From NCBI GenBank assembly GCA_009767595.1, contig VSDK01006309.1, positions 266,731 through 330,730 on the forward strand: a stretch of DNA of 64,000 nt, read 5' to 3'. The position numbers were made by a program, and so were the translations under genes. Position 1 is the first letter of the stretch. The number at the start of each line of letters is the position of its first letter. Positions 39,901-51,000 of this stretch are shown here, one piece after another. The notes under the pieces are model-generated. The model was not told where the DNA came from. It saw nothing but the letters and a program-made list of their open reading frames with translations, and did no database searches. The stretch is from Symbiodinium kawagutii. Lineage: Eukaryota; Sar; Dinophyceae; Suessiales; Symbiodiniaceae.

Positions 39901-42900
39901 AAACATCTGATCAAGAATGAACAACAGACTGAAACCACGGATCAAGATCTGATTGCAAGATATTGCAAGCACCTGGGCGTCAGCATTGTAGAACCCATAT
40001 CATATCGCTTCACCATGACCATTCATCTCAAGCCCCTGGTAATCATTGGCGGTCATCAGTGAGTGAGTGCCTCCTCCCCAAAAGAGCAAACACCGGACCC
40101 AAGTTCATTTCAAGTTCAAGCCGGCAGTTCTTCTAAAGCTGAAATGACTGCACGCAAAAGCACCTGGTTCTTCGGAACTTCTGCACTACCGCTGCTCTGT
40201 GAATGAGAAGCTTGACTGAATGTGGTGCGCAATTCACCGAGGCGACGTCTGGCCTGCTGGACACACTCAAACTTCTTTGCCAATGGTACTACACACTCCG
40301 AATGCGCCCAATTGCTTGGTCTGACGGTGGAATGATAAAAGGAAAACCGAGGAGCATCCTTGGGTATGAATCCGCCGCAAAACAAGCATTTGGAACGAGC
40401 AGACACTGCCATGCCAGCATCCACTATCCCAATTTCTTTGGAAAAGAAGGTGCCCTTGCTGCGAACATTTTCCAATGCCTTTGCCTTCATGGTTTCATGT
40501 TCCTGGTCAAGCTTTTTGGCAGAGGACTCTTCTTGTTCGGCTTGCGATGAAATAGGCATGGTGTTCCAATCTTCTTCTTGTTCTGAACCACTGAGCTGTT
40601 CTTCGAAACCTGTTGAAACCGAAGATTCTGATGACTCTGTCTCAGATTCCTGGGAAGACTGAGCACTGCTTTCTCCTTGGACTATGTCTGGCGTTTTTCG
40701 TTTTTGGCTGGCTTTGACTGGTGGTCGCTCTGGCTCGCCTGGTTCAGAACATATCTTCAACTGCCGTGTCTTTGGCTTGGGCTGCGCTTTCACTCTGGTC
40801 TTTGTCTGCTTTTTCCGGGATTTCCCAAAACCAAAACGCAACTTTACACGCTGTCTCCTAGGCTCGCACTTGGCATCAAGATCCACAATGAACTTCTGCT
40901 CACACTCAGCAGTCTCAATTTGAATGCAAGGAGAGCCGGACGGACGGTGTACAAGAAAGTACTTCCAAACTTCCATGGCTACTTTTCGAAATGGCTGACC
41001 AGAATCAGCGTCGGCCAAAAGAAGTTGAAAGAGTTTCTGGGATGTCAATATTTGTATCCTGCCATGCTCATCTGAAGAAAACCTGCAGGTTCCATCATGT
41101 GTCAACTCTGCCCGCACAAGTATGTGAGCAGTCGGCTTCTGCAAACATACCCCAAGGAAAAAAAAATGTGACTGGCCTGTTTGCTCCGCTGTGGCCAAGA
41201 TCAAGCTCCCAACCTTCACAGAATTGTCTAGAAGAGATCGATTGAACCTCTTGACAAATGAGGTAGCACCTGCACTACCTTGGCAAAATGGAACCTTCTG
41301 GCACATGCCATGCTGTTCATGGCAAGTTTTTTGATGCGGATCCCCGGCTCTTGGCTAAGAGGTTGCAATGCAGAATGCAATGTGCTACGCAGGAAAGCAG
41401 CCACATCTTCATCTGACAAATTCATATCGAAGAATTCTGGTCGGACAGCTCCATTTCCTCAGGGCAATGGGCTCGTAGTGGCAAATTATGAAAATGCTAG
41501 AGGCTAGAGGGTTGGTAAGTCCACTTGGATGGAAACTAGAATACATGACATTACAGGTCAAAACGGGCATCCAGCTACAGGCTGCTTGCCGCATTCAACA
41601 CGTACAATGTGAATCTTTATCATCTGATTGATATGCTATGCTTGTGGTTTGTGTTTCTGCTTTCGCTACATGCTCGCTGGTATCCACAAAGTTCTCTTGA
41701 CCTCAACCTACTCTAAAAAGTCTGCCAAAGATTCACTCACTACAAACAAGGCAGTGGCTGTGATTCAGGAGTGCATGGAGGTTGGAAATCAAAGACCATA
41801 GAATGCCCCACGCCATACCAACATTGATCCGGTCTGTCGCCCATGGGCCCATGTCCATTTGCTATCGCTGGTAATGTTTGAAGTGCGCTAACCAAATTAT
41901 GATTCATGATTCATGATTGATTAAAAAATGTTTGATATATTCAAAAACTAGTGGACGTCGATACTTTAGATTTTACAGTAAAGAAACACATATCACATGT
42001 CACATGACACATGTTTCAAACAAACAACTATCTGCGATGCGTACTTGGACCTGTGTATTGTCTTCACTACCAATGCTGCCTCACAAAATGATGTCTTGAA
42101 ATCAAACGGACATTAACATGGCTGGTAATCTACTGTACCGTGGATAGGCAATTCTACTGCTACTTGTGGAAACTGGATTTTCAAGGCATGTGTTGGGACA
42201 AGAAGCTGTCTCCAAATTGAGTGGCTTGCTTCCAGGCAGGATCTGATTCGGCTCGGCTGTAGCTGTGCAGAAGACGTTGGGCTGAAAGTTTCTGCCTACC
42301 TTTGAATCCAACAACACGCTCTGGTTCAGACAGGGTTTGGCCCTTGCAAGGCAAAGGCAAAGATCCGATCTCATCTCTGGCTTGTTGCTCAAAATTGGCT
42401 TGAACTTGGTAAGCATCTTTGTCTTCTGAATCCATCTGCTTCCACTCAGCTGACAAATTCTTGATCCTTGCGGAATAATCTCCTGATGTCAATTGGCTGT
42501 CCTTCAAACGCTCTCTTTGGAAAACGTTCCAGCCTGAAACTTTTCTGGTCTTCCGCTGTAATGTCGATTGGATCCTGGCCCTCTTCTCCATTTTGGATTC
42601 CCTTCTTGGCGCTTCAGCCTGGGTGGAAGGCCGCTGAAAAACAAAGTTTTGCCAAAATTATTTTTGGTAGGTGAGGTATATAATATGACCATGTGAATGG
42701 TTCGACTTTGCTCTTTCGGGGGCCTAGATCTAGATACTTCAGACTCCAGACTCCAGACCGTTACTATAGTCCTACCGCCCTACCGTCCTACCGTCCTACC
42801 TGTCATTGCACATCTATCATGAATGATGCCCAAAAGAATTTGGAGGGGCAAGTAATAACCTGATTAAGCTGGCACAGAACAAGTTTATCCCACCAAAACA

Positions 42901-45900
42901 ATCCTTTAACAACTGGATTGGCCACTGGAGGACAACGACGAAATGATTTTTTTCGGAAGTGAATAACAATAATTCAAACGAGCCAATGTGGAATCCAGGC
43001 TAAGACAAATCATTCACGTGTGTGACCAAAAGTGTGTGCGTACTTTGCTGTGTGCACTTCACAAACAATAAATATGATCACACAACTGTGTAGACAAAAC
43101 CATTTCTTTCATACACGCATAAGGACCTCGCACGCATGTTAAAAATAGCAGGGTTTCAAAATTCATGACGTCATGACGGGGGGTTGTTAACTCACCCATC
43201 TCAAACCAATCGCTGAGCAACTCGTCGCCCAGAGCGTTTGATGATACCTGCAATGGTGCGCTTCGGTGGCAGGCTGCGTTCGTCCACGAAGTGTTTGAGC
43301 AAATCATGGGGCAGAATTCCACTTTGCAAAAATGTGGACTCACGAGAGGCTATTGGAGCCTTTGCTTGGTTTCCCCTGCGGTTCACAATCCACTGCACTC
43401 GTCCGTTCTTGCACTCAACGCTATCCGAAGATAGAGGGGAGAATGTTGCGATGTGGGACAACAACCCTGACACTTCCTCTTGCACAGATTGTTGTTCAGC
43501 TGTTGGTCTTGAATCCAAATCTGATGGGAAAGCTGACAAAACGACTTTGGAAAAACTATCGTCCACACAATCAGGGCAAGCTGCCAATCTTGCTTGAAAA
43601 TTTCTCCACATTTCCTTGAACGTGAGCAAGTCTGCATCAACAAGTTGAAAAAGAATGTGGGGGAAACTCCCAGAATCCAGAACGAAGCGTCTCCAAGTGT
43701 CGGTAATGCAAATGAGTATCATCACAAACATGCTTTGCAAACATGAAGAATTGAGACGCTCTGACACCAATGCTTCATGAACTTTCTCAGTCAGCAAGTT
43801 GCTGTATGTTTGAATGATGCTCCAGCCAGCGCGTCCAGACATGAGGCGCAAGAAGAACGATTTGCTTTCGCTTGCCATCTTTTGAAAGGACGGATTGCTT
43901 TTGCCCAGCAATGACATTTTGCTGAGTGAAGCGCTCCGAGCAAACAATTGGTTCAACAGACCTTCCATCGGAGAAATGGCCAAACTCACCATGGTCGTTG
44001 ATTCTGCAAAGGAGGCTTTGGCAACCTCTGATTGTACGAGCTGTTTCCGTTTCATATTGGTTTGCTGGAATGATTCTTCCTGGTCCAACATGAGCTCATT
44101 GGGATCCAGCAGGTTTTCTTGGGCTTCTGACTCAATGGTCCCCATCAATTTGTCTATGATGTCAGAACCCACGCCGTGAAAACTTTTGGCAGCTTCTGTG
44201 TCAAGGAGCGCCAAAGCCCTGACCAAAAGTTTGTGGAGGGACGCACCCACATGAGCGAAGCCTGCGGCATGGTCATAATGTTTGAATCGGTACAAAAGAG
44301 GAACTGGAAATCCTGCTGAGAACCATGGCACGATCATTCGGATTGCCTTGTTGAGGCTGTCCTGGCTATTTGCACAGCAAGGTTCTCCTTTTTCATCATA
44401 CTGACAAAAATGACAAATGGCCATCCCACGAAGGTCTCCATTGCAAAAGTTCATGATTTTGGCTAGTAAGTCCCGTTTCTTCACGGAGCAACACCAGAAA
44501 CTTTCCATGACCTGCACAGCATCTCTCCTCCATTCAGTGAAATTTTCTGGAAGTTCTTTCGATTGAATGTTGACAAAGGATTGGCATATGATTGAAGTCA
44601 GGCAAGAAGCTAGCTGTTTTCGAAAAGTCATCGATTCGAAAAGATGCGCCAAGCGCACCAGTGTTGTCCAATAACGCGGTATAAGCAAAACTATAGGCCG
44701 ACGAATTAAGCACACAGTGTGCACAGCACACCGCAACCGCAATGCCATGTGACGGTTGAAATCATCATCAATTTGTCTCTTCACAGCCAAGCGTTCGCAT
44801 TCCTTTTGAAAAGCTGCATTGTTGGCTTTCAAACTGTCCCCTACGAAGACCAGAGTTTTGAATTTGGAACAAATTTTCTGGATGCCAAATCTTTGAAGCA
44901 ATTGCCCCACTCCTGCAGAAGTGATTAGAGAAGTGGACATGCTTGCCGTGTCAATGCCCGAGGCATCTGCCCCATCAACGATCGTAAGCGGGGTAGGAAT
45001 TTGCACACTGCAGCTTTCAGCATTTGTTTCATCGTAGCTCACATGAACAGTGTCAATACTATTCATCACGTTGAAAATTGTTGATGTGCTTAGTCCATGA
45101 CTGCTTGGGCCTCTCATTTTCGTGCTGCAGTCATCAACCACATGGGTGCACAATGTGTGATGTGCCTGCTTTCCACTGAACAAACCGTTGATAACAGAAG
45201 CAACACCCTGTATCATAGCAACACAAGATCTAGCCCTGCCCCTGCCATGTGCAAAGTCGGATTCGCAATGGGATTGAGATCGGAAAAATGTTTTCGTCAA
45301 AAATGTTTGCTGCAAATTTCCCAGAAACGACTTTCGAACGTTTGTGTGGCCTTGGTCCAGCAAAGTCGATGTATCATCATGGAGTTCAGTGTTCTGCACG
45401 GCTTCCTTCATGCACTTCCGTTTTGCTCGGTTCACTTGAATGATAGCCCTGGACTTGGCAGTTCTTACAAGGTTCGATTCGCGAGTTGAATGTTTGTATC
45501 TTTGCTTCTTCTTCTCCGCATTCTCAGTTGGCAATCGAGCACGGAAAGCTGCAAACATCTATGATATTCATGGTGCTCAGCCCTGGGACGTGTCTGAAAG
45601 TCTGAAGCCGCACAAGTCAACCCATGGCGACGCCCGCCATGTCATGTTGATGATTGGCTTCTTAAAAATCCTAGGGACGAACTTGTGGTTATAAGTTATA
45701 GTCTCGCAGTGATAATTAAAGATAGTCAGCCTTAGGGCCTTGGTCATAGTTATGTTATATTTTAATCATACCATACCTTCACCGTAGCCTTTGCCTATAC
45801 CATACATCAATCATGGTTATCGAATTTACCCAACTGCTCCAGAATCTGAATCCATCATTGATTGACATCAATCAGCCCTGTCACCACACTGCTTTGCCTG

Positions 45901-48900
45901 AATGAATGCCCATGGAAGCCTACGGCCAGCCAGGATGGTTTAGTGGTTCCAAAAAAACATATTATTTGTCATCAGTCATCACTATGAATTTCACCTGCTC
46001 TTTGGACAGTACTGCACGTTGCTGGTGCTGACAGCAAGAAAACAGCATCGCAGGGCAGGAATTTAAACCAAATTCCAGGCCATTCACATGTCTTACATTT
46101 TTTGTCACACAATCTCAAGATAGAACCAGAAGCAACGAAAACGATGCGGTAAACAGGTCCACACTTGTTATGTTTCAGATTAAGCGTTCCGAGGAAGCGC
46201 GATTTGTCAGGAGATCATCAGGACTTCCCTCTTCGAGAAAACCCGTAAATAAATGACCAAGGTCTGTCAAATCCACTGGGTCAATCAAGTAAATTGCATC
46301 AATGCCCACCAATTGGAAAAAAGAGACTGGCTGACTGGGGATCTCAAGGTATTCCTACTGAGGTTTGAACGGGGTCTAAGTGGGTCTCCTTCAGTCTCCG
46401 TTCAGTGCGTCTAGGAAAAGCAACCATACAGCATACACATCACATCACAAAAAAAACTCTGGAAACATGTCTTGTGTTTGGACTCGCGTCGAAACTGAAT
46501 CATATATGAATCAGATCAAAAAAAGCAAAATCATCACCGGCATTCGGTATTTGCTTTGACTTTCAATGCTCTTCCTTACGTCTTACATACTTAACTTATA
46601 CAGTACAGTCAGTACATCATCAATAACATACAACAGACAGATTACAGATTAAAAATGATAGATGAATGGTCATTACATCATTTCATGTTTTTTAGCCGAA
46701 TCATGCCCTGGATGATGCTTTGCATAGGTTTGATGGCCTTGATGTTGGGGTGGCGCAAGCAAGAATAAACATATAATATCAAATCATATCATATCATATC
46801 ATATCAGTCGAGTCATGTCATGAGACATGAGCCATATCATATCAGAATCATATCCATTTATTGTTCACGAGTGTCGTACAGTGAACCACCGTTCATTAGC
46901 GCATAGAAAAAACATAGATCATAGATCAGATAATGATAAATCATAATAAAATTGGCATCAAATTCTTTCATGTTCCTGAGTCGGGGGCCAGAAACATATA
47001 GTCAGTCATATATAGGCTAGGTTAGTTTCATATAAATCATATCAATAAAATAATGTCCGAATAATGCCCCCTGTTTTTTATCTTGAAATCGCTCTAGACG
47101 TTGTTCTTCGGTGAATGGGTTTTCCCCACAAAGTCCAACCAGGGTACCTAGCAGGGGTCAGTTTCCCACTGGTCTTATTAGTTGAGCAGGTATTGTTATT
47201 TCAACCACTCCCAACCTCGGAGGTGGTTGAGGCGCGCCTGTCCAGGCATGCCTTTGAAAGAATCTTGAATACCAGCCACCTGTGCGTTGCCAGGGCATTG
47301 CTGATTGAAATAGAATATATTGATTTGATGATGGTTTATCAATTTATTGATGCAACCTCCCGCGCTAAGAGATGATGCAAAGGAGACGATGCGAAGCAAT
47401 GAGATCTGGCAATTTGGTATGAAAGTGAATAGCCAAGTCAAAATGCTGAATGCGGCTGAGTCAAAAGTCATGAGATAAGCAAATAAGCAGCTAGTCGGGT
47501 GGTCCAGTAGCAATTGTGTCGCACTCCATTTGCAGTACTGTACCAGTTCTAGGTGATGCAGCGCCATGAGTCCCATGTGGCCCATGGGTCAGTCCAATTA
47601 ACCCAGGCGCCACAGAAAAAAAAATTGAACAATTTGCAGAATTGTTGGAACGGAGTAAGTGTAGATGATTGAACGATGCAGAATGACCATGGACTATGGA
47701 CGACCATGGACTGCGACAATGACCTACGATGCCGTAAAAAGGATAGACAACCACGAGAATGATTGATTTAAAGATATTTTCAGATGTTTCACATACGTTA
47801 GTCCCACAGTTCACATGGCACAGACTTATGATCCTGGCCCATGTGTGCCATCGTAACCTGATGACTTCCCACGCGAAGCCTCCTCCATGATACTTGCAAT
47901 GGGTTCTGTGCATCCTTGGCGACGGGGCTGGAACAAAAACCTTGGGACGTTGGAGGCCTCCCCAAAATCCCCACTTGACTCTCGAACAACTGCCAATTAT
48001 CATCAACCATTTGTTTCATTTGTTCATCTTCTTGTTTCTTCCCAGATTTATACCCACCTTGAAGTACCACGGCTTTCCCAAGAAACCCCCACCGGAAGAT
48101 AAACCTCTTAAAGCTGAGTAGCGGATGTGTTTCACTCCTGCCAGAAATGGCCGAAACTGCGGGGACTCCACAGGATTGTAGGAGGGGTCTCGCCGCTTCG
48201 AAGACAGCTGTGTGTACAACTGACACGGCGGTCCCCAGATGTACAGGTCCTGGCATTGTTTGACACTCAGGTCAGGCACCCCAACTTAAAATTGCCCAGA
48301 CTTTCCAAAAATAACGGTGCATCTTGGTACTAGAAATGAATGGGGCTAAAGTGCAAGCTTGGATTGAATTTTCACAACAAACCACCGTATAAGATGTCCC
48401 TGTTTGCAAGTGCTTGTAGCCCACACCGCATATGCACATGCTGAGAAGTAAAATTCATTGTCGAGGGTCCTCGGCGATCATTCCTTTAGTCGGTAGTAGA
48501 CAAAACACAGACCCAAGTTAGTTAGTAGTAAGTAGTAGTAATATCGTCATGATGGCGATAATTAATGAACATGAATGACGACTCACTATCATGAATCTGA
48601 CTCGGGCTGCGGGTAGCCTATGAAACCACAGTCGGACTAGAAACAAAAATCATGGCATTCATCCATTCTGGGTAAAAAGTAATTGTCCTGGTTTATCGAT
48701 GCTCATCCACTCCATTTTTTCAGTCCTGTGAAATGAACAGGTTTTGTGGGGGGATGCCGGTTGTTTGCTTTCATAGCCCATAGCCATAGCCACCAACAAA
48801 AGTCCTGGTTCAGGCTTACTGCAACCAGGAATAGCAACAACTAGCACTATGGAGCTGTATGGAAAAAAAGATTTGCAACCAACATAGACAAACTTAACCA

Positions 48901-50380
48901 GGAGGGCTCTTCATTGTTCAAGTGATACACATTGGGCATCAATCACGTCGTGCGTGTCATCCGCAGTCCAACACACAAACCAAACATGCAACATTTGCGC
49001 ACAAAGCCAATGCTGCTAATGCTGCAGTTCTGTGGGGTATGTTCCAAACCGCATCCTATAGAAGTTCGGCGCGCCGATAAAATGATAGTATGATATCAGT
49101 TATCAGCATATCATATCACATATCACCATCTCATATCATATAATCATATCATATAATTAATCATATATGTTGTCTTGATGAAAGGAAATAGGGCAGTCCT
49201 CGTGGTACTTCGGGTGGTCGATATGGCAGTCGTAATCTGATCTGCACATTTCGCAATATCCGCCATCGATCGCGTGCTCCATGTCGTGGTACATGTGTTC
49301 GACTCAGTTCCCATCACCCACCCAGGCTGTCAGTACGTTTCCTTTCTCCAAATTGATCATGACTGCTGGCCCCATTTTACAATGGATGACTCCTCACCCG
49401 ACAGAACACGTTCGTCACTGTGCATATGAATCATGAATGATAAGCTGAATCGACTCAATCAAAACCATTTCCCCCCCTTTTTGTGCTAATTCTTGATGAT
49501 GCGTGATGATGCTTTAACAAACTGATGTCCTGTGTTGAAGTAATGAAAATACGTCTGGGTATGAACTGAAATGTTTGCCCATGTTTGCTCGGTCCATGCC
49601 CACAAGCTAGAAACATTTGCGGTCACCCTTGTTGAAACGGCCTCATCATTTCTGGAACACTTTTCTCGCCAAGGGTCTGTCTTCCCCAAAGTGTTGCTCG
49701 ATCCAATTTCGCTTCATCTCGCTCGAGTCCGAAACTGCCAGCGTGTATAATTTGACTGGGTCTCGGAGATGGCTGTTCAGCTCTTGCCTTGGCACAGCTG
49801 AAGAGGCTCAAACTACAAGCTGACTGACCTGTCAAAACCATTTCCTAAACTTTTGATTATTGATTGCGATTTTTTGGCGAGTAAGAAACCAATGAATCTT
49901 GAAGTGGAACCCCTGTCCAAGTATAACAAAGTGGAGCCTGGTTGCATCGCGTATGTTCCCGTGGCTGCTCCGGCGCAGTCCTCCACCAACACGATCCTGA
50001 TGTGAAAGATTGCTGGGGGATGCTGGGGACAAGGCATGATCGAGCGGATCTGGAATCAAATCTGGACCCTGATCCGAACTATAATCACTTACCTTACCAG
50101 AGCAAAAATGCATTTGGATGCATTTGGCACTTCACAACACAAGCCCACCCACCCTGCTAGCAAATGGAACATGAGCAAATACTAGACGATTGACGCTGGC
50201 ATTTAAGATTGACTTGAGGTGTCAAGTGTCGGTTTTTCCCACAACAGATGTTGCTCCCGACGATCCCTTTGCGTGTTGTCGGCGTCGAGGAAGTCGATGA
50301 TGTTCTTCGCCCAGTGAAAGTAGGCCGGCTTCACCAAGCCCAACTCCCTGAGTGGAAACTAGATGGAGAACATGTTGCAT
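33965..50380 (-). CDS. C5-cytosine-methyltransferase-like gene in dispersed exons (limits approximate)
   Basis: Exons in order on the minus strand: about 50225-50380 (KPAYFHWAKNIIDFLDAD); 49938-49996 (IVLVEDCAGAATGTYAMQP, motif I); about 49650-49797 (YTLAVSDSSEMKRNWIEQHF, motif II), in phase with the previous one across a GC donor; about 48130-48240 (DLYIWGPPCQLYTQL, motif IV PCQ); about 39150-39290 (YIAKELPDYRVLTLKLENL); about 38040-38262 (WHVPQSRSRIYLLLV, motif VIII); about 37680-37800; about 34767-34895 (NECVVDLARVLEFEG); about 34290-34360 (SSSKFFCFQSKSLLCGEEC); about 33990-34155 (LLALQGFD and NTLAGKGG, motifs IX-X). A normal ENV motif was not found, and the LAGKGG end replaces the usual GN. 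It may be a decayed gene. Transposon-type ORFs lie among its exons. Confidence 0.6.
35210..37400. other. AT-rich intron-like region
   Basis: Very AT-rich DNA with (TA)n runs, especially 36600-36910 and 37170-37290, and no coding signal. Near 36944-37139 it holds a short tandem of AATAGCGGTAAACGG linked to GGTCCAGGACTAT. It probably lies in a large intron of the methyltransferase-like gene. Confidence 0.6.
36944..37139. repeat. Tandem AATAGCGGTAAACGG / GGTCCAGGACTAT repeat
   Basis: Three units near 36944, 37000 and 37101 share AATAGCGGT(A/G)AACGGTT, then GGTCCAGGACTAT. CCAGGACTAT repeats three more times between units two and three. A related inverted segment lies at 37905-37965. Confidence 0.8.
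37667..37676. other. Assembly gap (10 N)
   Basis: A short N run inside an exon-like stretch. It limits the reading of that exon. Confidence 1.
39440..39540. repeat. AT-palindrome-rich tract
   Basis: TATATA and ATATTATATAATATATAAT strings form several self-complementary stretches. No gene. Confidence 0.6.
40116..41306 (-). CDS. ORF with C-x2-C ... H-x2-C zinc-binding-like motif (396 aa)
   Basis: An ATG-to-stop frame. The N-terminal third reads VGSLILATAEQTGQSHFFFL and FRKVAMEVWKYFLVHRPSGS and looks globular. The centre is a basic (KSRKKQTKTRVKAQPKPKTR) and then acidic/serine-rich linker. The C-terminal part has CLFCGGFIPKD and, 24 residues later, HSEC, a C-x2-C-x24-H-x2-C site reminiscent of PARP-type fingers but not assignable to that family. 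A coding piece upstream (41260-41425, SDEDVAAFLRSTLHSALQPL) is in another frame and seems to join after a one-base shift near 41255. It is probably an exon of the transposon-like unit with the ORFs upstream. Confidence 0.55.
   Translation of the reverse strand: MCQKVPFCQGSAGATSFVKRFNRSLLDNSVKVGSLILATAEQTGQSHFFFLGVCLQKPTAHILVRAELTHDGTCRFSSDEHGRIQILTSQKLFQLLLADADSGQPFRKVAMEVWKYFLVHRPSGSPCIQIETAECEQKFIVDLDAKCEPRRQRVKLRFGFGKSRKKQTKTRVKAQPKPKTRQLKICSEPGEPERPPVKASQKRKTPDIVQGESSAQSSQESETESSESSVSTGFEEQLSGSEQEEDWNTMPISSQAEQEESSAKKLDQEHETMKAKALENVRSKGTFFSKEIGIVDAGMAVSARSKCLFCGGFIPKDAPRFSFYHSTVRPSNWAHSECVVPLAKKFECVQQARRRLGELRTTFSQASHSQSSGSAEVPKNQVLLRAVISALEELPA
42181..42636 (-). CDS. HMG-box-like exon or small ORF
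   Basis: The first ATG is at 42589-42591, but an acceptor (TTTGTTTTTCAG) at 42637-42648 suggests the exon starts at 42636. Residues resemble an HMG box: SGWNVFQRERLKDSQ, then YSARIKNLSAEWKQMDSEDK, then AYQVQANFEQQA, with the usual aromatic and basic spacing. The end has ERVVGFKGRQKLSAQRLLHS. HMG boxes bend DNA and are used by some transposases. The ORF lies between the 785-aa ORF and the zinc-binding ORF on the same strand, so one spliced gene is possible. Confidence 0.6.
   Translation of the reverse strand, partial: QRPSTQAEAPRRESKMEKRARIQSTLQRKTRKVSGWNVFQRERLKDSQLTSGDYSARIKNLSAEWKQMDSEDKDAYQVQANFEQQARDEIGSLPLPCKGQTLSEPERVVGFKGRQKLSAQRLLHSYSRAESDPAWKQATQFGDSFLSQHMP
43201..45558 (-). CDS. 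Transposase-like RNase H-fold protein (785 aa)
   Basis: An intact single ORF from ATG (45556-45558) to TGA. Around residues 190-275 it has IVDGADASGIDTASM, LVFVGDSLKANNAAF and LRCAVHTVCLIRRP. This spacing of acidic residues followed by RC..H is similar to RNase H-fold transposases of the hAT/MULE kind. Further blocks are VMESFWCCSVKKRDLL, NFCNGDLRGM, then CHFCQYDEKGEPCCAN (possible zinc site), and near residue 705 LSSDSVECKNGRVQWIV. I recall many dinoflagellate repeat-encoded proteins with the same blocks. It is uninterrupted by introns, in contrast to the methyltransferase-like exons around it. No terminal repeat for an element was found. Near the end an alternative frame (ELLSDWFEMG) followed by a GTGAGT donor suggests an altered C-terminus. 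Confidence 0.65.
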   Translation of the reverse strand: MFAAFRARLPTENAEKKKQRYKHSTRESNLVRTAKSRAIIQVNRAKRKCMKEAVQNTELHDDTSTLLDQGHTNVRKSFLGNLQQTFLTKTFFRSQSHCESDFAHGRGRARSCVAMIQGVASVINGLFSGKQAHHTLCTHVVDDCSTKMRGPSSHGLSTSTIFNVMNSIDTVHVSYDETNAESCSVQIPTPLTIVDGADASGIDTASMSTSLITSAGVGQLLQRFGIQKICSKFKTLVFVGDSLKANNAAFQKECERLAVKRQIDDDFNRHMALRLRCAVHTVCLIRRPIVLLIPRYWTTLVRLAHLFESMTFRKQLASCLTSIICQSFVNIQSKELPENFTEWRRDAVQVMESFWCCSVKKRDLLAKIMNFCNGDLRGMAICHFCQYDEKGEPCCANSQDSLNKAIRMIVPWFSAGFPVPLLYRFKHYDHAAGFAHVGASLHKLLVRALALLDTEAAKSFHGVGSDIIDKLMGTIESEAQENLLDPNELMLDQEESFQQTNMKRKQLVQSEVAKASFAESTTMVSLAISPMEGLLNQLFARSASLSKMSLLGKSNPSFQKMASESKSFFLRLMSGRAGWSIIQTYSNLLTEKVHEALVSERLNSSCLQSMFVMILICITDTWRRFVLDSGSFPHILFQLVDADLLTFKEMWRNFQARLAACPDCVDDSFSKVVLSAFPSDLDSRPTAEQQSVQEEVSGLLSHIATFSPLSSDSVECKNGRVQWIVNRRGNQAKAPIASRESTFLQSGILPHDLLKHFVDERSLPPKRTIAGIIKRSGRRVAQRLV
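46178..46325 (-). other. Possible small exon
   Basis: A short minus-strand open stretch reads LVGIDAIYLIDPVDLTDLGH, then TGFLEEGSPDDLLTNRAS to a stop. It is acidic and protein-like and could be an exon of the methyltransferase-like gene or a nearby gene. Splice sites are not clear. Confidence 0.3.
46400..47800. other. Intron-like DNA with (ATCAT)n repeats
   Basis: Pentamer ATATC/ATCAT repeats lie near 46780-46850, otherwise AT-rich with no supported exon. Minus-strand frames near 47200-47580 are open but not protein-like. Confidence 0.5.
48300..49600. other. Intron-like DNA between methyltransferase-like exons
   Basis: No supported coding signal. Contains ATATCA repeats near 49080-49160. 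It lies between the PCQ exon and the motif II exon of the methyltransferase-like gene. Confidence 0.5.
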
Positions 50381-50639
50381 ACATTGCGGTAAGTACAGTA
50401 GAGGGGATCGGGTATTACTGCAAACTTGCGGTCGCAAAACTGCAAAACTACATTTACATAGCAAAGAAGAGCTGGCAACACATATCACATACAATAAAAC
50501 CCCTGTGCCCATGTTCCATATTCTGAACTGGATCAAGCCAGCTTTGAATTTCGAGAAAAGTGTGCTCACGTCTCCTGACTGATTTCTGCTCTGATTGCCC
50601 ATGACTTGACAGATACATAACATAACATATGTATGGATA

Positions 50640-50760
50640 AATATATGATATATTATTAGATGATATATTATTAGATGATAATATATATATATATATATAC
50701 TATTTTTAAATTGTGTGTGTAGATATACTATTTATATATATATAATATCATGTATCATGT
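50640..50760. repeat. (TA)n and ATATTATTAGATG repeats
   Basis: Two ATGATATATTATTAGATG-type units and TA runs. No gene. Confidence 0.8.
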
Positions 50761-50879
50761 GAGCATATGATAAAGATATGGCGTTGTTCGAACCCTGGTT
50801 GCTGTTTGGCGACAAAGAGAAAGAAAAAAACATGACAATGAGACTTTCTAGCGCACCAACATGTATTGATTGAGCCAGG

Positions 50880-51000
50880 TCGCTCTGCCAAGTCTCGCGG
50901 AGGTACATGCAAATCATCTGGAGAATCAAGAAAGTCCCAGCTTAGGGTAGTGGCATCAGACCGTGCGTCTTGATCCATCTCGAACGTGAAGGCTACTATA
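50880..51000 (-). other. Possible exon upstream of the methyltransferase-like gene
   Basis: A minus-strand open segment reads FEMDQDARSDATTLSWDFLD and PDDLHVPPRDLAERPGSI. It is acidic and protein-like and sits upstream of the KPAYFHW exon on the same strand. It may be an N-terminal exon of that gene. Splice sites were not verified. Confidence 0.35.

Noticed and set aside
40000..45700. Terminal inverted repeats around the 785-aa transposase-like ORF
   Set aside because: No inverted repeat or target duplication was found near 39.8-40.1 kb and 45.6-46.0 kb; CCCTG strings at 45581 and near 40035 are not inverse copies.
47798..48256. 152-codon ORF on the minus strand
   Set aside because: The methyltransferase PCQ motif is read in a different frame of the same stretch, so this frame is a shadow.
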